Assembly (NCBI GenBank): GCA_020027965.1
Contig: JAHRHE010000002.1
Span: 1-59,951, forward strand
Length of the DNA: 59,951 nucleotides
Reading direction: 5' to 3'
Origin: Nitrospirota bacterium
GTDB taxonomy: Bacteria; Nitrospirota; Nitrospiria; Nitrospirales; Nitrospiraceae
Shown here: positions 7,196 to 16,442 of the stretch, piece after piece
Numbering within the stretch: position 1 is the stretch's first letter
Layout of the letters: every line of letters begins with the position of its first letter
Notes under the pieces: generated by a model
The model's database searches: none
The model's input: only the letters and a program-made list of their open reading frames with translations
What the model was told of the DNA's origin: nothing
Program-made: the position numbers and the translations under genes

Positions 7196-10100
7196 CTACT
7201 TCAGCGCCGTCGGCACCACCTGAAGCTGCTCCGGCTGAAGCTGCGCGCGCTTCGCCCCTACCTCGTCCTTCGACAGTGGCAGGATGCGCTGGTCGCCGGC
7301 CGGCAGCACCCGGAAGTAGCCCCACTGCCCGGACTGCGTGTACGGCAGCCGCTGGTTCGACCAGAGATAGTCGCCCACCAGACGGTACGGGCCGCCCGCG
7401 CCCTGACGCAGGAAGACATCCAGCGTTTCCGAGCCTGAGTACTCGACCACGCTGATCATATCGGCGCCCGGCATGTAGGGTTCGATCGGCCACTCGTGTC
7501 CCTCGACCGCGAACATGCCGTTCTGCTCGTTGTTGGCCCCGATTACGTGAATTCGGACCGGGTCGCCCGCATGCGACTCGATCAGCGGCGTCACCGGATC
7601 CTCGGGCTTATCCACCGCGCAGGGGCGGAACATACGCCCGAGCGAGCAACCCTGCTCCTCCCGGAACTTGTAGGGTTCGGCGCGGTAGTTCACCGACGTC
7701 AGACCCGCCACGTTCTGGACGTAGGGCATGAAGCTGGTCCCGATGATGTTGTCCTCGTCCTGGAAGAAGAGGGCCACATCCCGGTAGTTCACCTTGCCGG
7801 CATTCTCCGGCAGGCTCTGGTCCACGATGACGTCCGCCCTCCAGGCGTTCTTGGTCGAGAGATCCTCGCCGGTCACCGGGTCTCGATACTTGGAGCCCTT
7901 GGGCCCGATGACGACGGCCCCGTACAACCCGTTGCGCGGGTTCGTCACGATGTTGCCGCCATCCCACACCAGGGACGTCGTCTCCTTGTTGGCAGGATGC
8001 GCGTAGTAGGTGTAGGTCCGGCTCTCGCCCGGGCCGATGGTCTGATCGCCGGGGTTGTTCCCGACGTTCAGGCCCAGGGAGTGTTTCGGATCGAAGGCCA
8101 GGCCCGGCGCGAAGAAAGACGCCCGGCTGTTGGCCATCTTGTTCTTCAGGTTCACTTGGATGCAGTCCCCGAGGTTCGCGCGCAGGGTCAGCGGGTTGGG
8201 CATCACCGACCCGGCTACCTTGGTGACTTCCTCCTCGAGGGCGAAGATCTTGCCCTCGGGCACCGACATCTCGATCTTCCGCTCGAAGTCCACCTCGATG
8301 GCCTCCGGCGCCTTGGGGTTCAGCTTCAGCAGGCGGTCCAACGCCACCACGTTGAAGGCCTTCACCGGCGCATCACCGGGGCAGACCGACTGTGGCGCTG
8401 CCGGGATCTCGCCGGACGCGGTTCCGGACGGCAGACGCTTCAGGTCCCGCACCTCCTTCTCCAACACACGGAAGATCCCCCATCCCCCTTCGGCGAAGTG
8501 CGAGCTACGGCCGTTGAAGTGGATGTAGTCTCCCGGCATGCCCTGGAATCCGCCTGCCTTCGTCACCAAGTCATACCGCTCGGCGATCCCAACGTGGATC
8601 GAGTTTTTCCGATTGGCATCCCCGGCATACCGCTCGGTCAGGAACGTGTGCCCTGAGAGGGTCCAGACGTGCGACTCGTTCATGAGCTGGTGCAGCAGGC
8701 GGAACACCACCGTGTCGCCCACGTACGCGCGCAAGAGCGGCGTATCCGGGTCCCCGTGGATGGCGCTGCTGAATAGCTTCGAGGTGTCGGGGTTATTCAC
8801 CAGTCGTCGCGCGAACGGCTCGGCCCGGAAGTTCAGGCCGCTGCCGGTCGTGTGCGTGCCCCCGTTAATGTACTTGTTAGGGGACGCGAGGATCTTGTCC
8901 GGCATGGCGAACGACACGGTTTTCCCGGCCTCCAGCGCGACCTCGACCGGCTGGCCCGGCGGGTTGCCCGCCGTCACCACGTTCACGGTGTGCGGCACCG
9001 TGTCATGGATGGACACCATCAACTCTCGGAAGCTGCCGTTCACGCCGTAGCCCACCGGCTCAACCGTGTGGATGTCGGCGATCGGGCCGCTTCGGATCGG
9101 CTGGCCGGTCTTCGGGTCATGGTACGTGGACCCGAACGGCTCGATGATCACGCTCCCGAACCCGCCGTGCGGCCACGTGGTGGCGCCGAAGGCGTGGTCG
9201 TGCCAGAACACGGTCCCCAGGTCCGAGTCCACCCACCATCGGTACCGGATGAACTCCACGGTGGCGATGTCGTTGCTGGGATGGTCGTGCTTCAGTGGTT
9301 GATAAAAGGTGATCGTGCTACCCTTGATGTCCTTGATCCGGGCGATCTCGAAGCCCTTCACGCTATCCGCTCCGACGAGCAGCTCGGTGTTCACGTGATA
9401 CTGAGCCGCGTTCTTCACCGTGATGGATCTGGCGCCGGCCTTGACCGCCGCCGTCAGCACGGTGTTCATCGGCACCGGCAACCCGTGCTTGCCTTTCTTC
9501 TCCAGCATCGTGAACGGCCGCGCGGACTGCTCGTAGGAGAGCCCGCTGATCACGCCGTCCGACGCCTGGTTGTCGAACTGCATGAAGTGGGGATGAATGT
9601 TAATCTTCGACGACTGGAAGTTGGTGTAGTCGTCGTCATCCCACTCGCTGGTGAGCACCACGTCCACGCAGTCGTACACGTTCGCGCGGATCACCAGCGG
9701 GTACTTAAGGTCATCGTTCTTCCGGACCGCTTGCTCCTCCTCGTGCAGGACGTAGATCAACCCGTCCTTGTCCACGATCGGGGCCTCCTTCCCCTGCTTC
9801 GTGGAGAGGGTGATCGGGAGCCGGATGAAGTGGATGTTGTAGAATTTCCGGTTCGCGTTGTTCGGGCAGAGACTCCAGCGGCCCTGCTCGCCCGGCTTCG
9901 CCGGTTCGGCCGTCCGCTCGCCGGTCTCGTCCTGGTGGATCATGTCCAACCAGGGTGCGCCATTGTGGTTCGGTGGGAACATAATGCGCTTCCCGAAGTG
10001 TGGCTTCACGAGCGGGAAGGAGACCTTGCCGGTCTTAGGTTCAAAGAGGATGGCCGGCCTGGTGCGATCCTCCCATTTGGCGACGGCGGGATACTTCGGA

Positions 10101-12067
10101 TTCACAGCCGTGCTCTCCCGCTCGCCCAGCGCCCTGGTGCCGTCCCACTTCCAGTCCCACACCGTGGCGTCGTAGGCCATGATCTGGCCCTTCTCGTCGT
10201 CCTTATGGCCGGGTTTGCCCATCGTGGGCACCTGGATTTCCACCCAGTCCTTGATCGTGACGATGGCCGGATCAGCCTTCCAGTTGGTCTTCTGTGAGTT
10301 GTCCACGATCTTGAAGGTCTTGCCGAACCAGTCCACGGTCTTGCCGACCAGCTTGTCGGAGGTCACCCCGACAAGCATCCGGCCCTGGCGATCCGGCAGC
10401 TCCCGCATGTCCGGCATGGTGTCGGTGTGGGACTGGCCCACCTGCAGGGTGTTGTAGGTCCGCGCGTAGCCCCACATGCCGGCCACGTAGTGGTGCGCCA
10501 CGTGGCAGTGGAACAGGAAGTCCCCGGCCAATTGCTGGCAGAGACCGGAGCCGCACTCGTTCTCCAGATCCAATGCCTCGGACGGCCCGATCACCTCTAC
10601 GTCCACCCGGTCGGTCTTGGTCCGGACCACCGGATACTTCACCGGCCCATCCTTGGCCAGGGCCCACAGCTCCTGATCCACAGCCCGCGGGCTGCGCGGC
10701 CAGCGGATCGAACCGCCATGCGGATGGTGGGAGTGGAACACTTCCGATCCGCCATGCACGATCCGCCACTTGACCGGATCGCCCAGGTAGGCGCGCGGAA
10801 GCGTCGTGGGAATGTCGCCGAACGTGTAGGCGCTGTAGGCGAGCGACTCGTCTTCGAACCCGAAATACTCGTGCTGCAAGTGCATCTCGTCGATGCCGAA
10901 GGGCTCGCTGCGGTAGTTCAGCGCGCGGCCTCCCGGACGATACGCATCAGTCAGCGGATCGCGCTGGGGCAGGAAGTCCCCTTTCTTGTTCAACGGCCGG
11001 AAGGCTTCATCCCCGATCTCGTGATAGAAGATCACGTGCTCGCGGAAATCCGGCCCCGAGCCGTTGTCGATCATCACCTGCCAGCCGCTCTTGGCCTCGG
11101 TAGCCGGTCCTGTCCCGAGCGGCTCCAGATAGCGGGACCCCTTGGGTTCCACGACGAAGGCCCCGAACAGGCCCATCACCGTCAGCTCACGGTCATTGCT
11201 GTAAGAATGGAACTGCCGGACCCCTTCTTGGATCGAAGGATGAAGGTACCACTCCATTTCGACCGTCTTGCCCGGATCCACGACCGAGTCAGGGTTCGTG
11301 GTAGTGGCGGCCTTGCCGGTTGCACTGATCACCACGCTGGAGCCGTGGATGTGCAGGCTGCCCGCCTCATCCTTCATCTGGTTCCGCAATATGATCCTGA
11401 CGCAATCGCCCTGGTTGCCCCGGATGACCAGCGGCTGGATGGCATCGCCCTGAAGGCCGGTGGTGACGGCGCCAGGGTCAAACCCTTCCTTTTCGCGCGC
11501 GGCCTTGTTCTTGGCCTCCTCCGCCCGGACTTTGTCAATGGTCTCGGTCAGGACATACATGTAGCCGGGGTAGTAATCCAGCCAGCGATTGAGCGTGATC
11601 TCAACCGTGATCATCGAAACGTCGTACTGCTTCACCGGAGCCGCGGACGGGCATTTGCCGCCGGCCAGCGCGACCGGCTCAGCCTTGCTATCGGAGGCCA
11701 GCAAGAAGCTGGAACCATCCTGGCCCATATACTGGTGCATCATGGACATCCCGTTGTACCCGCCGGACGTCCATTGTGCAGAAGCCTGCTGTTCCATCTG
11801 CCGCATGAGGCGATGGTGCTGCAACTCCACTTGCTCGGAGCGGCCGGCCCGCCCCTCGAGCGCGTCCTCCACCCTTGTCTGGCCATTCAGGGCCTCGGCC
11901 CAGTTCGGGCCTGACACAGCGGTCGCATGACCCTGGTGCCCTTCCCCTTCACTCCCCGCCGCGAAGACCGCCGGCGACACCAGCAGGCTGCCAGCAAGCA
12001 GGGCGGCTTGCAGACTCACCGCCGCCTTCGCGGCGCGTCGTCCGCGGTAAATACGTGATGACATCAT
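7196..12067 (-). CDS. Giant periplasmic multicopper oxidase with six cupredoxin-like domains
   Basis: About 1623 residues from ATG 12067, chosen because AGGAGG lies at 12075-12080; the frame opens 42 nt earlier. Numbering below counts from the longer frame. A signal peptide ends near residue 51. Three two-domain modules follow. Module 1 (~160-555) has HIH 253-255, H301, HPH 462-464 and the type 1/trinuclear loop H534-C535-H536 with H540 and M545. Module 2 (~755-1215) has HPH 839-841 and HDH 970-972, but its second half lacks the cysteine (H1140, H1147, H1154 remain). Module 3 (~1245-1605) keeps the fold but none of the ligands. Residues 556-755 form a linker. Size and domain number recall MofA/MnxG-type manganese oxidases; the substrate is unproven, and iron, copper or another metal is possible. 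Confidence 0.88.
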   Translation of the reverse strand: MMSSRIYRGRRAAKAAVSLQAALLAGSLLVSPAVFAAGSEGEGHQGHATAVSGPNWAEALNGQTRVEDALEGRAGRSEQVELQHHRLMRQMEQQASAQWTSGGYNGMSMMHQYMGQDGSSFLLASDSKAEPVALAGGKCPSAAPVKQYDVSMITVEITLNRWLDYYPGYMYVLTETIDKVRAEEAKNKAAREKEGFDPGAVTTGLQGDAIQPLVIRGNQGDCVRIILRNQMKDEAGSLHIHGSSVVISATGKAATTTNPDSVVDPGKTVEMEWYLHPSIQEGVRQFHSYSNDRELTVMGLFGAFVVEPKGSRYLEPLGTGPATEAKSGWQVMIDNGSGPDFREHVIFYHEIGDEAFRPLNKKGDFLPQRDPLTDAYRPGGRALNYRSEPFGIDEMHLQHEYFGFEDESLAYSAYTFGDIPTTLPRAYLGDPVKWRIVHGGSEVFHSHHPHGGSIRWPRSPRAVDQELWALAKDGPVKYPVVRTKTDRVDVEVIGPSEALDLENECGSGLCQQLAGDFLFHCHVAHHYVAGMWGYARTYNTLQVGQSHTDTMPDMRELPDRQGRMLVGVTSDKLVGKTVDWFGKTFKIVDNSQKTNWKADPAIVTIKDWVEIQVPTMGKPGHKDDEKGQIMAYDATVWDWKWDGTRALGERESTAVNPKYPAVAKWEDRTRPAILFEPKTGKVSFPLVKPHFGKRIMFPPNHNGAPWLDMIHQDETGERTAEPAKPGEQGRWSLCPNNANRKFYNIHFIRLPITLSTKQGKEAPIVDKDGLIYVLHEEEQAVRKNDDLKYPLVIRANVYDCVDVVLTSEWDDDDYTNFQSSKINIHPHFMQFDNQASDGVISGLSYEQSARPFTMLEKKGKHGLPVPMNTVLTAAVKAGARSITVKNAAQYHVNTELLVGADSVKGFEIARIKDIKGSTITFYQPLKHDHPSNDIATVEFIRYRWWVDSDLGTVFWHDHAFGATTWPHGGFGSVIIEPFGSTYHDPKTGQPIRSGPIADIHTVEPVGYGVNGSFRELMVSIHDTVPHTVNVVTAGNPPGQPVEVALEAGKTVSFAMPDKILASPNKYINGGTHTTGSGLNFRAEPFARRLVNNPDTSKLFSSAIHGDPDTPLLRAYVGDTVVFRLLHQLMNESHVWTLSGHTFLTERYAGDANRKNSIHVGIAERYDLVTKAGGFQGMPGDYIHFNGRSSHFAEGGWGIFRVLEKEVRDLKRLPSGTASGEIPAAPQSVCPGDAPVKAFNVVALDRLLKLNPKAPEAIEVDFERKIEMSVPEGKIFALEEEVTKVAGSVMPNPLTLRANLGDCIQVNLKNKMANSRASFFAPGLAFDPKHSLGLNVGNNPGDQTIGPGESRTYTYYAHPANKETTSLVWDGGNIVTNPRNGLYGAVVIGPKGSKYRDPVTGEDLSTKNAWRADVIVDQSLPENAGKVNYRDVALFFQDEDNIIGTSFMPYVQNVAGLTSVNYRAEPYKFREEQGCSLGRMFRPCAVDKPEDPVTPLIESHAGDPVRIHVIGANNEQNGMFAVEGHEWPIEPYMPGADMISVVEYSGSETLDVFLRQGAGGPYRLVGDYLWSNQRLPYTQSGQWGYFRVLPAGDQRILPLSKDEVGAKRAQLQPEQLQVVPTALK

Positions 12068-12093
12068 GGCACGGCCTCCTTTTTCTTCTAGCA

Positions 12094-12225
12094 GAGAGCT
12101 AATAGCCAATAGCTAATAGCCCGATTAAGACCAACCCAGAAACACCGGCAGCTCACGAACTGCTCACCTTCCGCCTCCGGCCTCGAGCTCTCTAGCTACG
12201 AGCTGTTCGCTGCTAGCTCTTGGCT
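12094..12225. repeat. Heptamer-phased repeats in the MCO leader region
   Basis: Units of the type AATAGCC/AATAGCT run in 7-bp phase at 12094-12121. GCT triplets spaced almost exactly 7 bp recur from 12187 to 12225. They lie between the predicted transcription start and the MCO start codon, so they would be in the mRNA leader. Confidence 0.6.
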
Positions 12226-12325
12226 ATTGAGAAAGTGCCGGTGAAGGGGCCATCTTTTCAGACGGTCAGGGTCATTCGGAGGCCGGTCCTAGCTACCCTG
12301 CCCTTCACCGGCGTGCTCATTGACC

Positions 12326-12340
12326 GCAACCAACGTGCCA
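12326..12340 (-). promoter_or_regulatory. Sigma-54 (-24/-12) promoter for the multicopper oxidase gene
   Basis: Read on the minus strand, TGGCACG (12340-12334), four bases, then TTGC (12329-12326) matches the sigma-54 consensus TGGCACG-N4-TTGC at every fixed position. Transcription would start near 12314, giving a leader of about 250 nt before the MCO ATG. The adjacent upstream gene encodes a sigma-54 activator. Confidence 0.85.
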
Positions 12341-12448
12341 GGTCTTTGCCTGAAGGCGACTCGACAGGATTTCAACGGTGGAACAGCCACTTAGGGAATG
12401 TTGACACCGAACATGGGGTCCTCGCCACTGGGGCATGATTCCACCCAG

Positions 12449-12455
12449 TTAGACA
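12449..12455. promoter_or_regulatory. Half-site of the presumed activator operator
   Basis: TTAGACA repeats one arm of the palindrome at 12505-12522 and lies between it and the promoter. No matching second arm is present at the same spacing. Confidence 0.3.
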
Positions 12456-12504
12456 GTCCGGCCTCCGTCTATTGGAAGCCCCATGAGAAATCAAAGGGAT
12501 TTTT

Positions 12505-12522
12505 TGTCTAAAGCTTTAGACA
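12505..12522. promoter_or_regulatory. Palindromic upstream activator site (presumed enhancer)
   Basis: TGTCTAAAGCTTTAGACA is an 18-bp perfect palindrome centred about 180 bp upstream of the sigma-54 promoter, the usual distance for bacterial enhancer-binding proteins. It also lies about 120 bp after the stop codon of the PAS-type sigma-54 activator gene, the best candidate to bind it. Confidence 0.65.
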
Positions 12523-12639
12523 GTGGCCAAGCCTGGAGTGGGGCAGAAGGGGGCAACTCCGAATTCACGTGAGGACTGAGGCTGAGGAGGGACTCCACGC
12601 CTTTGCGCCTTAGCGCGATTCAGTCGGGGAGGGCCGGAA

Positions 12640-14058
12640 CTACTGAAGATGGTAGGTGCGCAGCTTGTTATACAAGCCCGCCCGGCTGATTTTCAGGAGA
12701 CGCGCGGCCAGGGCGCGTTTGCCGGCCGCCTGGCGCAGCGCTTCTTCGATGCGGGTCCGCTCGGCGCTCTGGACGGCGGTGCGGACAACAGTGCGAAGGC
12801 AGGGATAAGAAGCTGTGACGGTGCCAGCGACGGAAGGACGCCCCAAGAATAGTTCCAGCCTGAGCTCCGGACCGGGGGCGGTCACCACCGCGCGTTCAAT
12901 CAGATGCTGGAGCTCCCGGACATTGCCCGGCCACGGCGCTTCGGTCAGGGCCTGCATGGCTTCAGGCGTGACGACCCGCACGACCTTGCCATGGCGCTTG
13001 CAGGACGCCTCGAGGAAATGGCGGACCAGCAGCGGGATGTCTTCACGCCGGTCCCTGAGCGGAGGCAGGAGCAGGGGCAAGACCGCCAGACGGTAGTAGA
13101 GGTCTTCGCGAAACGCCCGTGCCTTGACCAGCGCCATCAGATCTTTGTTCGACGCCGAGATGACCCGGACATCCACCTTGGTCGAGCGGCTGGTTCCCAC
13201 CGGCTTGATCTCGCCTTCCTGGAGGACCCGAAGCAGCTTGGCCTGGAATTGTGCGCTGGTGTCTGCGATCTCATCCAGAAAGATCGTGCCGCCGTCGGCC
13301 GCCTCGAACAGGCCCTTCTTCGAGCAGAGCGCGCCGGTGAAGGCCCCCTTCATGTGGCCGAACAGCTCGCTCTCGAGCAAGCTCTCCGGCAGCGAGCCGC
13401 AGTCCACGACGACGAAGGGCTTTTCACGACGGTGACTCAGATGATGGATCGTGCGCGCGACCAACTCCTTGCCGGTCCCGCTCTCACCCTGCAACAGGAC
13501 CGTCGCGTGACTGTCGGCGACCAGCCGGATCATCTCAAACAGCTGCTGCATCGGTGCACTCTGGCCGAGCATGTCCCGCAGGCGAATGGCCCCGGATTCG
13601 GAGGACTCGGTCGATTCAGAGCTTGCCTGGTCCGGTGGGCTTCCGACGTGACCTCGATCTCCACTCTCCTTCAGGAGGACGAGCACTGCCGCAGCCTTGC
13701 CTCGGCCGGGCATCAGCGGGAAGGCCTGGACCATTCCGCACGCGCTCCCGTCCTGACCGGTGGAGCAAGACACCGAACGCACCTCGCTGGATTCAAACAC
13801 GGCGATGGCCGGGCAGTGTGGACAGGGGACAGCCCCTCCCAAGACCGCCTCGTAGCATCGGGCCTGACGTGTGCCGTGGACTTCCCGTTCGGCGCTGGAC
13901 CAGGCCGACTCGTTGGCGTAGATGATCGTGAACTCCCGGTCGAGAACCATGACCCGGTCGGAGACTTGATCCGCAAGCAGTCGCAATGCTTCCAGTCGGG
14001 CCGCGAGGATGGGGTCGGTCACGGGGGGATTGGAACAGTCTGGTTGAGATCCGGCCAT
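12640..14058 (-). CDS. PAS-domain sigma-54-dependent transcriptional activator
   Basis: 472 residues. The N-terminal PAS domain (about 22-130) has a cysteine cluster: C68, the CPHC pair C79/C82, C98 and C107, suggesting redox or metal sensing. The central AAA+ domain (about 165-400) has Walker A GESGTGKE (191-198), the sigma-54 contact loop GAFTGA (238-243), Walker B 'GGTIFLDEI' (257-264) and 'GNVREL'. A Fis-type helix-turn-helix ends the protein ('[21 protein letters not shown]'). There is no receiver domain, so its signal is sensed directly. It lies 36 bp after the lone receiver gene and directly upstream of the sigma-54-controlled MCO gene, so it probably activates that promoter. Confidence 0.92.
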   Translation of the reverse strand: MAGSQPDCSNPPVTDPILAARLEALRLLADQVSDRVMVLDREFTIIYANESAWSSAEREVHGTRQARCYEAVLGGAVPCPHCPAIAVFESSEVRSVSCSTGQDGSACGMVQAFPLMPGRGKAAAVLVLLKESGDRGHVGSPPDQASSESTESSESGAIRLRDMLGQSAPMQQLFEMIRLVADSHATVLLQGESGTGKELVARTIHHLSHRREKPFVVVDCGSLPESLLESELFGHMKGAFTGALCSKKGLFEAADGGTIFLDEIADTSAQFQAKLLRVLQEGEIKPVGTSRSTKVDVRVISASNKDLMALVKARAFREDLYYRLAVLPLLLPPLRDRREDIPLLVRHFLEASCKRHGKVVRVVTPEAMQALTEAPWPGNVRELQHLIERAVVTAPGPELRLELFLGRPSVAGTVTASYPCLRTVVRTAVQSAERTRIEEALRQAAGKRALAARLLKISRAGLYNKLRTYHLQ

Positions 14059-14094
14059 CTCGATCCCTCAGAACTGACTCAATGGATCAATGAC

Positions 14095-14493
14095 TCAATC
14101 GGCACTTCGGCCCGCAGGGCCGGTACTGTTCAGCAACCGGATCACGGCCTCCTTCAGGTCCGCGATCCTGACCGGCTTGTCGAAATAGGCGGCCACGCCG
14201 GTTCGTAATGCGTCGGCTTTGGTTTTGGCGTCACCGAATGCGGTCATGAGGATAATGGGAGAGCGCGGCGCCAGGGTTTTCAAACGTATCACATAGTCGA
14301 GCCCCCCGGCGGGCATCCGGAGGTCCGTGAGAATGAGATCCGGAAGAGATTCACTGATCCGCTGCAGGGCCTCATCGCCGTCGCCGGCTTCCACTATGCG
14401 GAGCCCCAGGTCCCAGAGCTCGTCGCAGAGGAGGCTTCGCATGGCTTGATCATCTTCTACCAGGAGCAACACCGTAGGCCTCTTGGTCTCCAT
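14095..14493 (-). CDS. Single-domain response regulator (receiver only)
   Basis: 132 residues forming one CheY-like receiver: acidic pair 'LVEDD' near residue 15, phospho-acceptor D57 in 'LILTDLRMP', switch threonine in 'ILMTAFGD', and 'YFDKPV' with the conserved lysine. No output domain. It probably relays phosphate or binds a partner, and is co-transcribed with the PAS activator 36 bp downstream. The globin-coupled kinase encoded 315 bp upstream is a plausible phosphodonor. Confidence 0.88.
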   Translation of the reverse strand: METKRPTVLLLVEDDQAMRSLLCDELWDLGLRIVEAGDGDEALQRISESLPDLILTDLRMPAGGLDYVIRLKTLAPRSPIILMTAFGDAKTKADALRTGVAAYFDKPVRIADLKEAVIRLLNSTGPAGRSAD

Positions 14494-14729
14494 GCCGTCC
14501 TAGGTCTCCGAGGCGTACCGCGTGAGCTACACAGGACCGGCCTGAGCGTATTGAGTGAGCAATCGCTATGCCCGGAGGGTGCGGATTAGAAGTATCAAAA
14601 TAAGCTGCAATTAAGAGGGCTTGTGTCACACGATCGGGAGAGGGCCAAGGCAGTCGAAATGGAAGGTTGCGGACAAAGACCCCACTAGGCTGACTTCGCC
14701 CTGGCGCAGGATGCCACACTCTGGGGAGC

Positions 14730-14821
14730 GAATAGCGGGTAGCCAGCAGTGAATAGCAATGGGCGAAACGCCGGCTAACTTCCCCTGCTACTCGCTATTG
14801 GCTGCTAGCTATTCGCTTAGC
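14730..14821. repeat. Inverted pair of heptamer arrays at the kinase 3' end
   Basis: GAATAGC-type heptamers at 14730-14757 face GCTATTC-type heptamers at 14787-14821, in phase and roughly complementary. The last codons and stop of the histidine kinase lie inside the right arm. The rest of the 315-bp gap (14494-14808) shows no gene and no clear promoter. Confidence 0.65.
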
Positions 14822-16413
14822 GGAAGCGTGATTGTGAACGTGGAGCCGCGGCCAGGTTCGCTGTCGACCTCGATCGAGCCGCCGTGCTCCTGGATGATGC
14901 CCTGCACCACAGTGAGCCCCAGTCCTGTGCCTTTGCCGACCTCCTTGGTCGTGAAGAAGGGAACGAAGATCTTCTCGAGGTCCTCCCTGGGGATTCCATG
15001 TCCCGTATCGGTGACCGTCAGCGTAATCTGCTGACCCTTCAGTCTGAGGCCGAGCCGAAGGATGCCGCCTTCCGGCATCGCGTGAATGGCGTTGATCACG
15101 AGGTTCAAGAGCACTTGGCTCATCTGGTCGGGATCGGCGTGAACGGGGGGCAGGGAGGGAGCAAACACGGTTTCCACCTGGATCCGGTGTCGAGCCAGGC
15201 GTTCCCGGAGCACCTCCAGGATGTCCTGGACCGTCCAACTGATGTCCATCGGCCGCCGTTCGCTCGGCCGCCGCCGGGCGAAGGTGAGCAACTGGTTCAT
15301 GATTTTGGTGATGCGTTCGACTTGCCCAACAATCGTCTCCAGCCCCTTCTTGGTCGTCTCTTCCTGGGTCCGCTGCATCAGGTACTCGGCCCGGCCGAGG
15401 ATCACGTTCATGGGGGTGCCGATCTCATGGGCCATCCCGGCCGCCAGCGTCCCCAGCTCGGCCAACCGCTCGGTCCGGAGAAGCTGGTCCTGCACCCGTG
15501 TCATCTCCGTGATGTCGAGCCCGGTGCCGATGATATACTCGACCGCCCCCGTCCTGTCGAGGATGGCCGTGTTCGTCCACGAAATGAGCCGCCGAGCCCC
15601 ATCCTTGGCCACCCAGTAGTTTTCGTGCCGATTGGGAGCATCGCCGCCACGCAGCGTCTCGAAGACGGCTCGGACCGGTCCCACCTCTTCCGGAAGGAGG
15701 AACAGATCCCAGAGAGCCCTGCCCCGGACTTCCTCGAGGGAGTACCCGGTTGCCAGTTCACAGGCTCGATTGAAGCGGACGATCCGCCCCTCGGTATCCA
15801 ACACGACCACCAGCGCCCCGGCCGTCTCAAGGACCGCCGAGATGAAGTCGCGCTCTTTCTGCAGATCTTTGCTTCTCTTGTCCAGGCCCTTTTCCAGCTC
15901 TCGGCTCAGCTCGGCAAGCTGGCGATTGACGAACTCCAGCTGCGCGGATGATTTCGTGATATAGGATTCGATCGCCAGCCCGATGTCGAGGAACACCACC
16001 TTCGTGAGGGCGATTCTGAGGAACTGACACTGGGCGGGACGATCGTGGAACTCTTTGAAGATCAGCGGATGCAGCAGGTTCAGATAGAGCGCATAGGCGC
16101 CGAGGTACCACTGGGGCGTGAGCCCAATGCGGTTGTGGACTTCGCCTATCCTCAATCGCTCGTCTCGATACTGCTCGTCATAGGGACCGGTCACCAGTGA
16201 GAGGAGGTATCGCTTCTGCGCCTGCTTGAGCCGGGTGGTGATCAGTTCGTCCGACAACAGCCGCCGCGTCTCCGGGAACTGGAGCAAATGCCGATAAAAT
16301 GTCTCCACCAGGCCGTCCGCGTGCTGGACCATCAGCGGATGAAGCTGCTTGAGCGCGGTCTCCTCCTCATCCGTGAGGCGCAGATAGTTTTTCCGGAGCT
16401 GCCAGTCGGTCAT
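14809..16413 (-). CDS. Globin-coupled PAS histidine kinase (oxygen/redox sensor)
   Basis: 534 residues without membrane segments. Residues 1-160 form a protoglobin/globin-coupled sensor domain; H93 in 'EVHNRIGLTPQWYLGAY' is the expected proximal haem ligand. A short coiled coil (160-190), a PAS domain (about 190-310), a HisKA domain with phospho-accepting H329 ('GMAHEIGTPMN') and a HATPase domain ('NLVINAIHAMPEGG', 'DTGHGIP', 'GKGTGLGLTVVQGI') follow. It should sense oxygen or another haem ligand in the cytoplasm and phosphorylate the NtrC-type regulator encoded 29 bp upstream, and perhaps the lone receiver downstream. The ribosome site is weak. Confidence 0.9.
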   Translation of the reverse strand: MTDWQLRKNYLRLTDEEETALKQLHPLMVQHADGLVETFYRHLLQFPETRRLLSDELITTRLKQAQKRYLLSLVTGPYDEQYRDERLRIGEVHNRIGLTPQWYLGAYALYLNLLHPLIFKEFHDRPAQCQFLRIALTKVVFLDIGLAIESYITKSSAQLEFVNRQLAELSRELEKGLDKRSKDLQKERDFISAVLETAGALVVVLDTEGRIVRFNRACELATGYSLEEVRGRALWDLFLLPEEVGPVRAVFETLRGGDAPNRHENYWVAKDGARRLISWTNTAILDRTGAVEYIIGTGLDITEMTRVQDQLLRTERLAELGTLAAGMAHEIGTPMNVILGRAEYLMQRTQEETTKKGLETIVGQVERITKIMNQLLTFARRRPSERRPMDISWTVQDILEVLRERLARHRIQVETVFAPSLPPVHADPDQMSQVLLNLVINAIHAMPEGGILRLGLRLKGQQITLTVTDTGHGIPREDLEKIFVPFFTTKEVGKGTGLGLTVVQGIIQEHGGSIEVDSEPGRGSTFTITLPLSE

Positions 16414-16442
16414 ACGGGTTTGCCGCGCACCTCAGTCCTGAG

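Noticed and set aside
7496-11914. Several 380-495-codon open frames on the plus strand opposite the multicopper oxidase
   Set aside because: They are the antisense of a GC-rich gene with high third-position bias; their translations are Arg/His/Val-rich and show no fold or motif.
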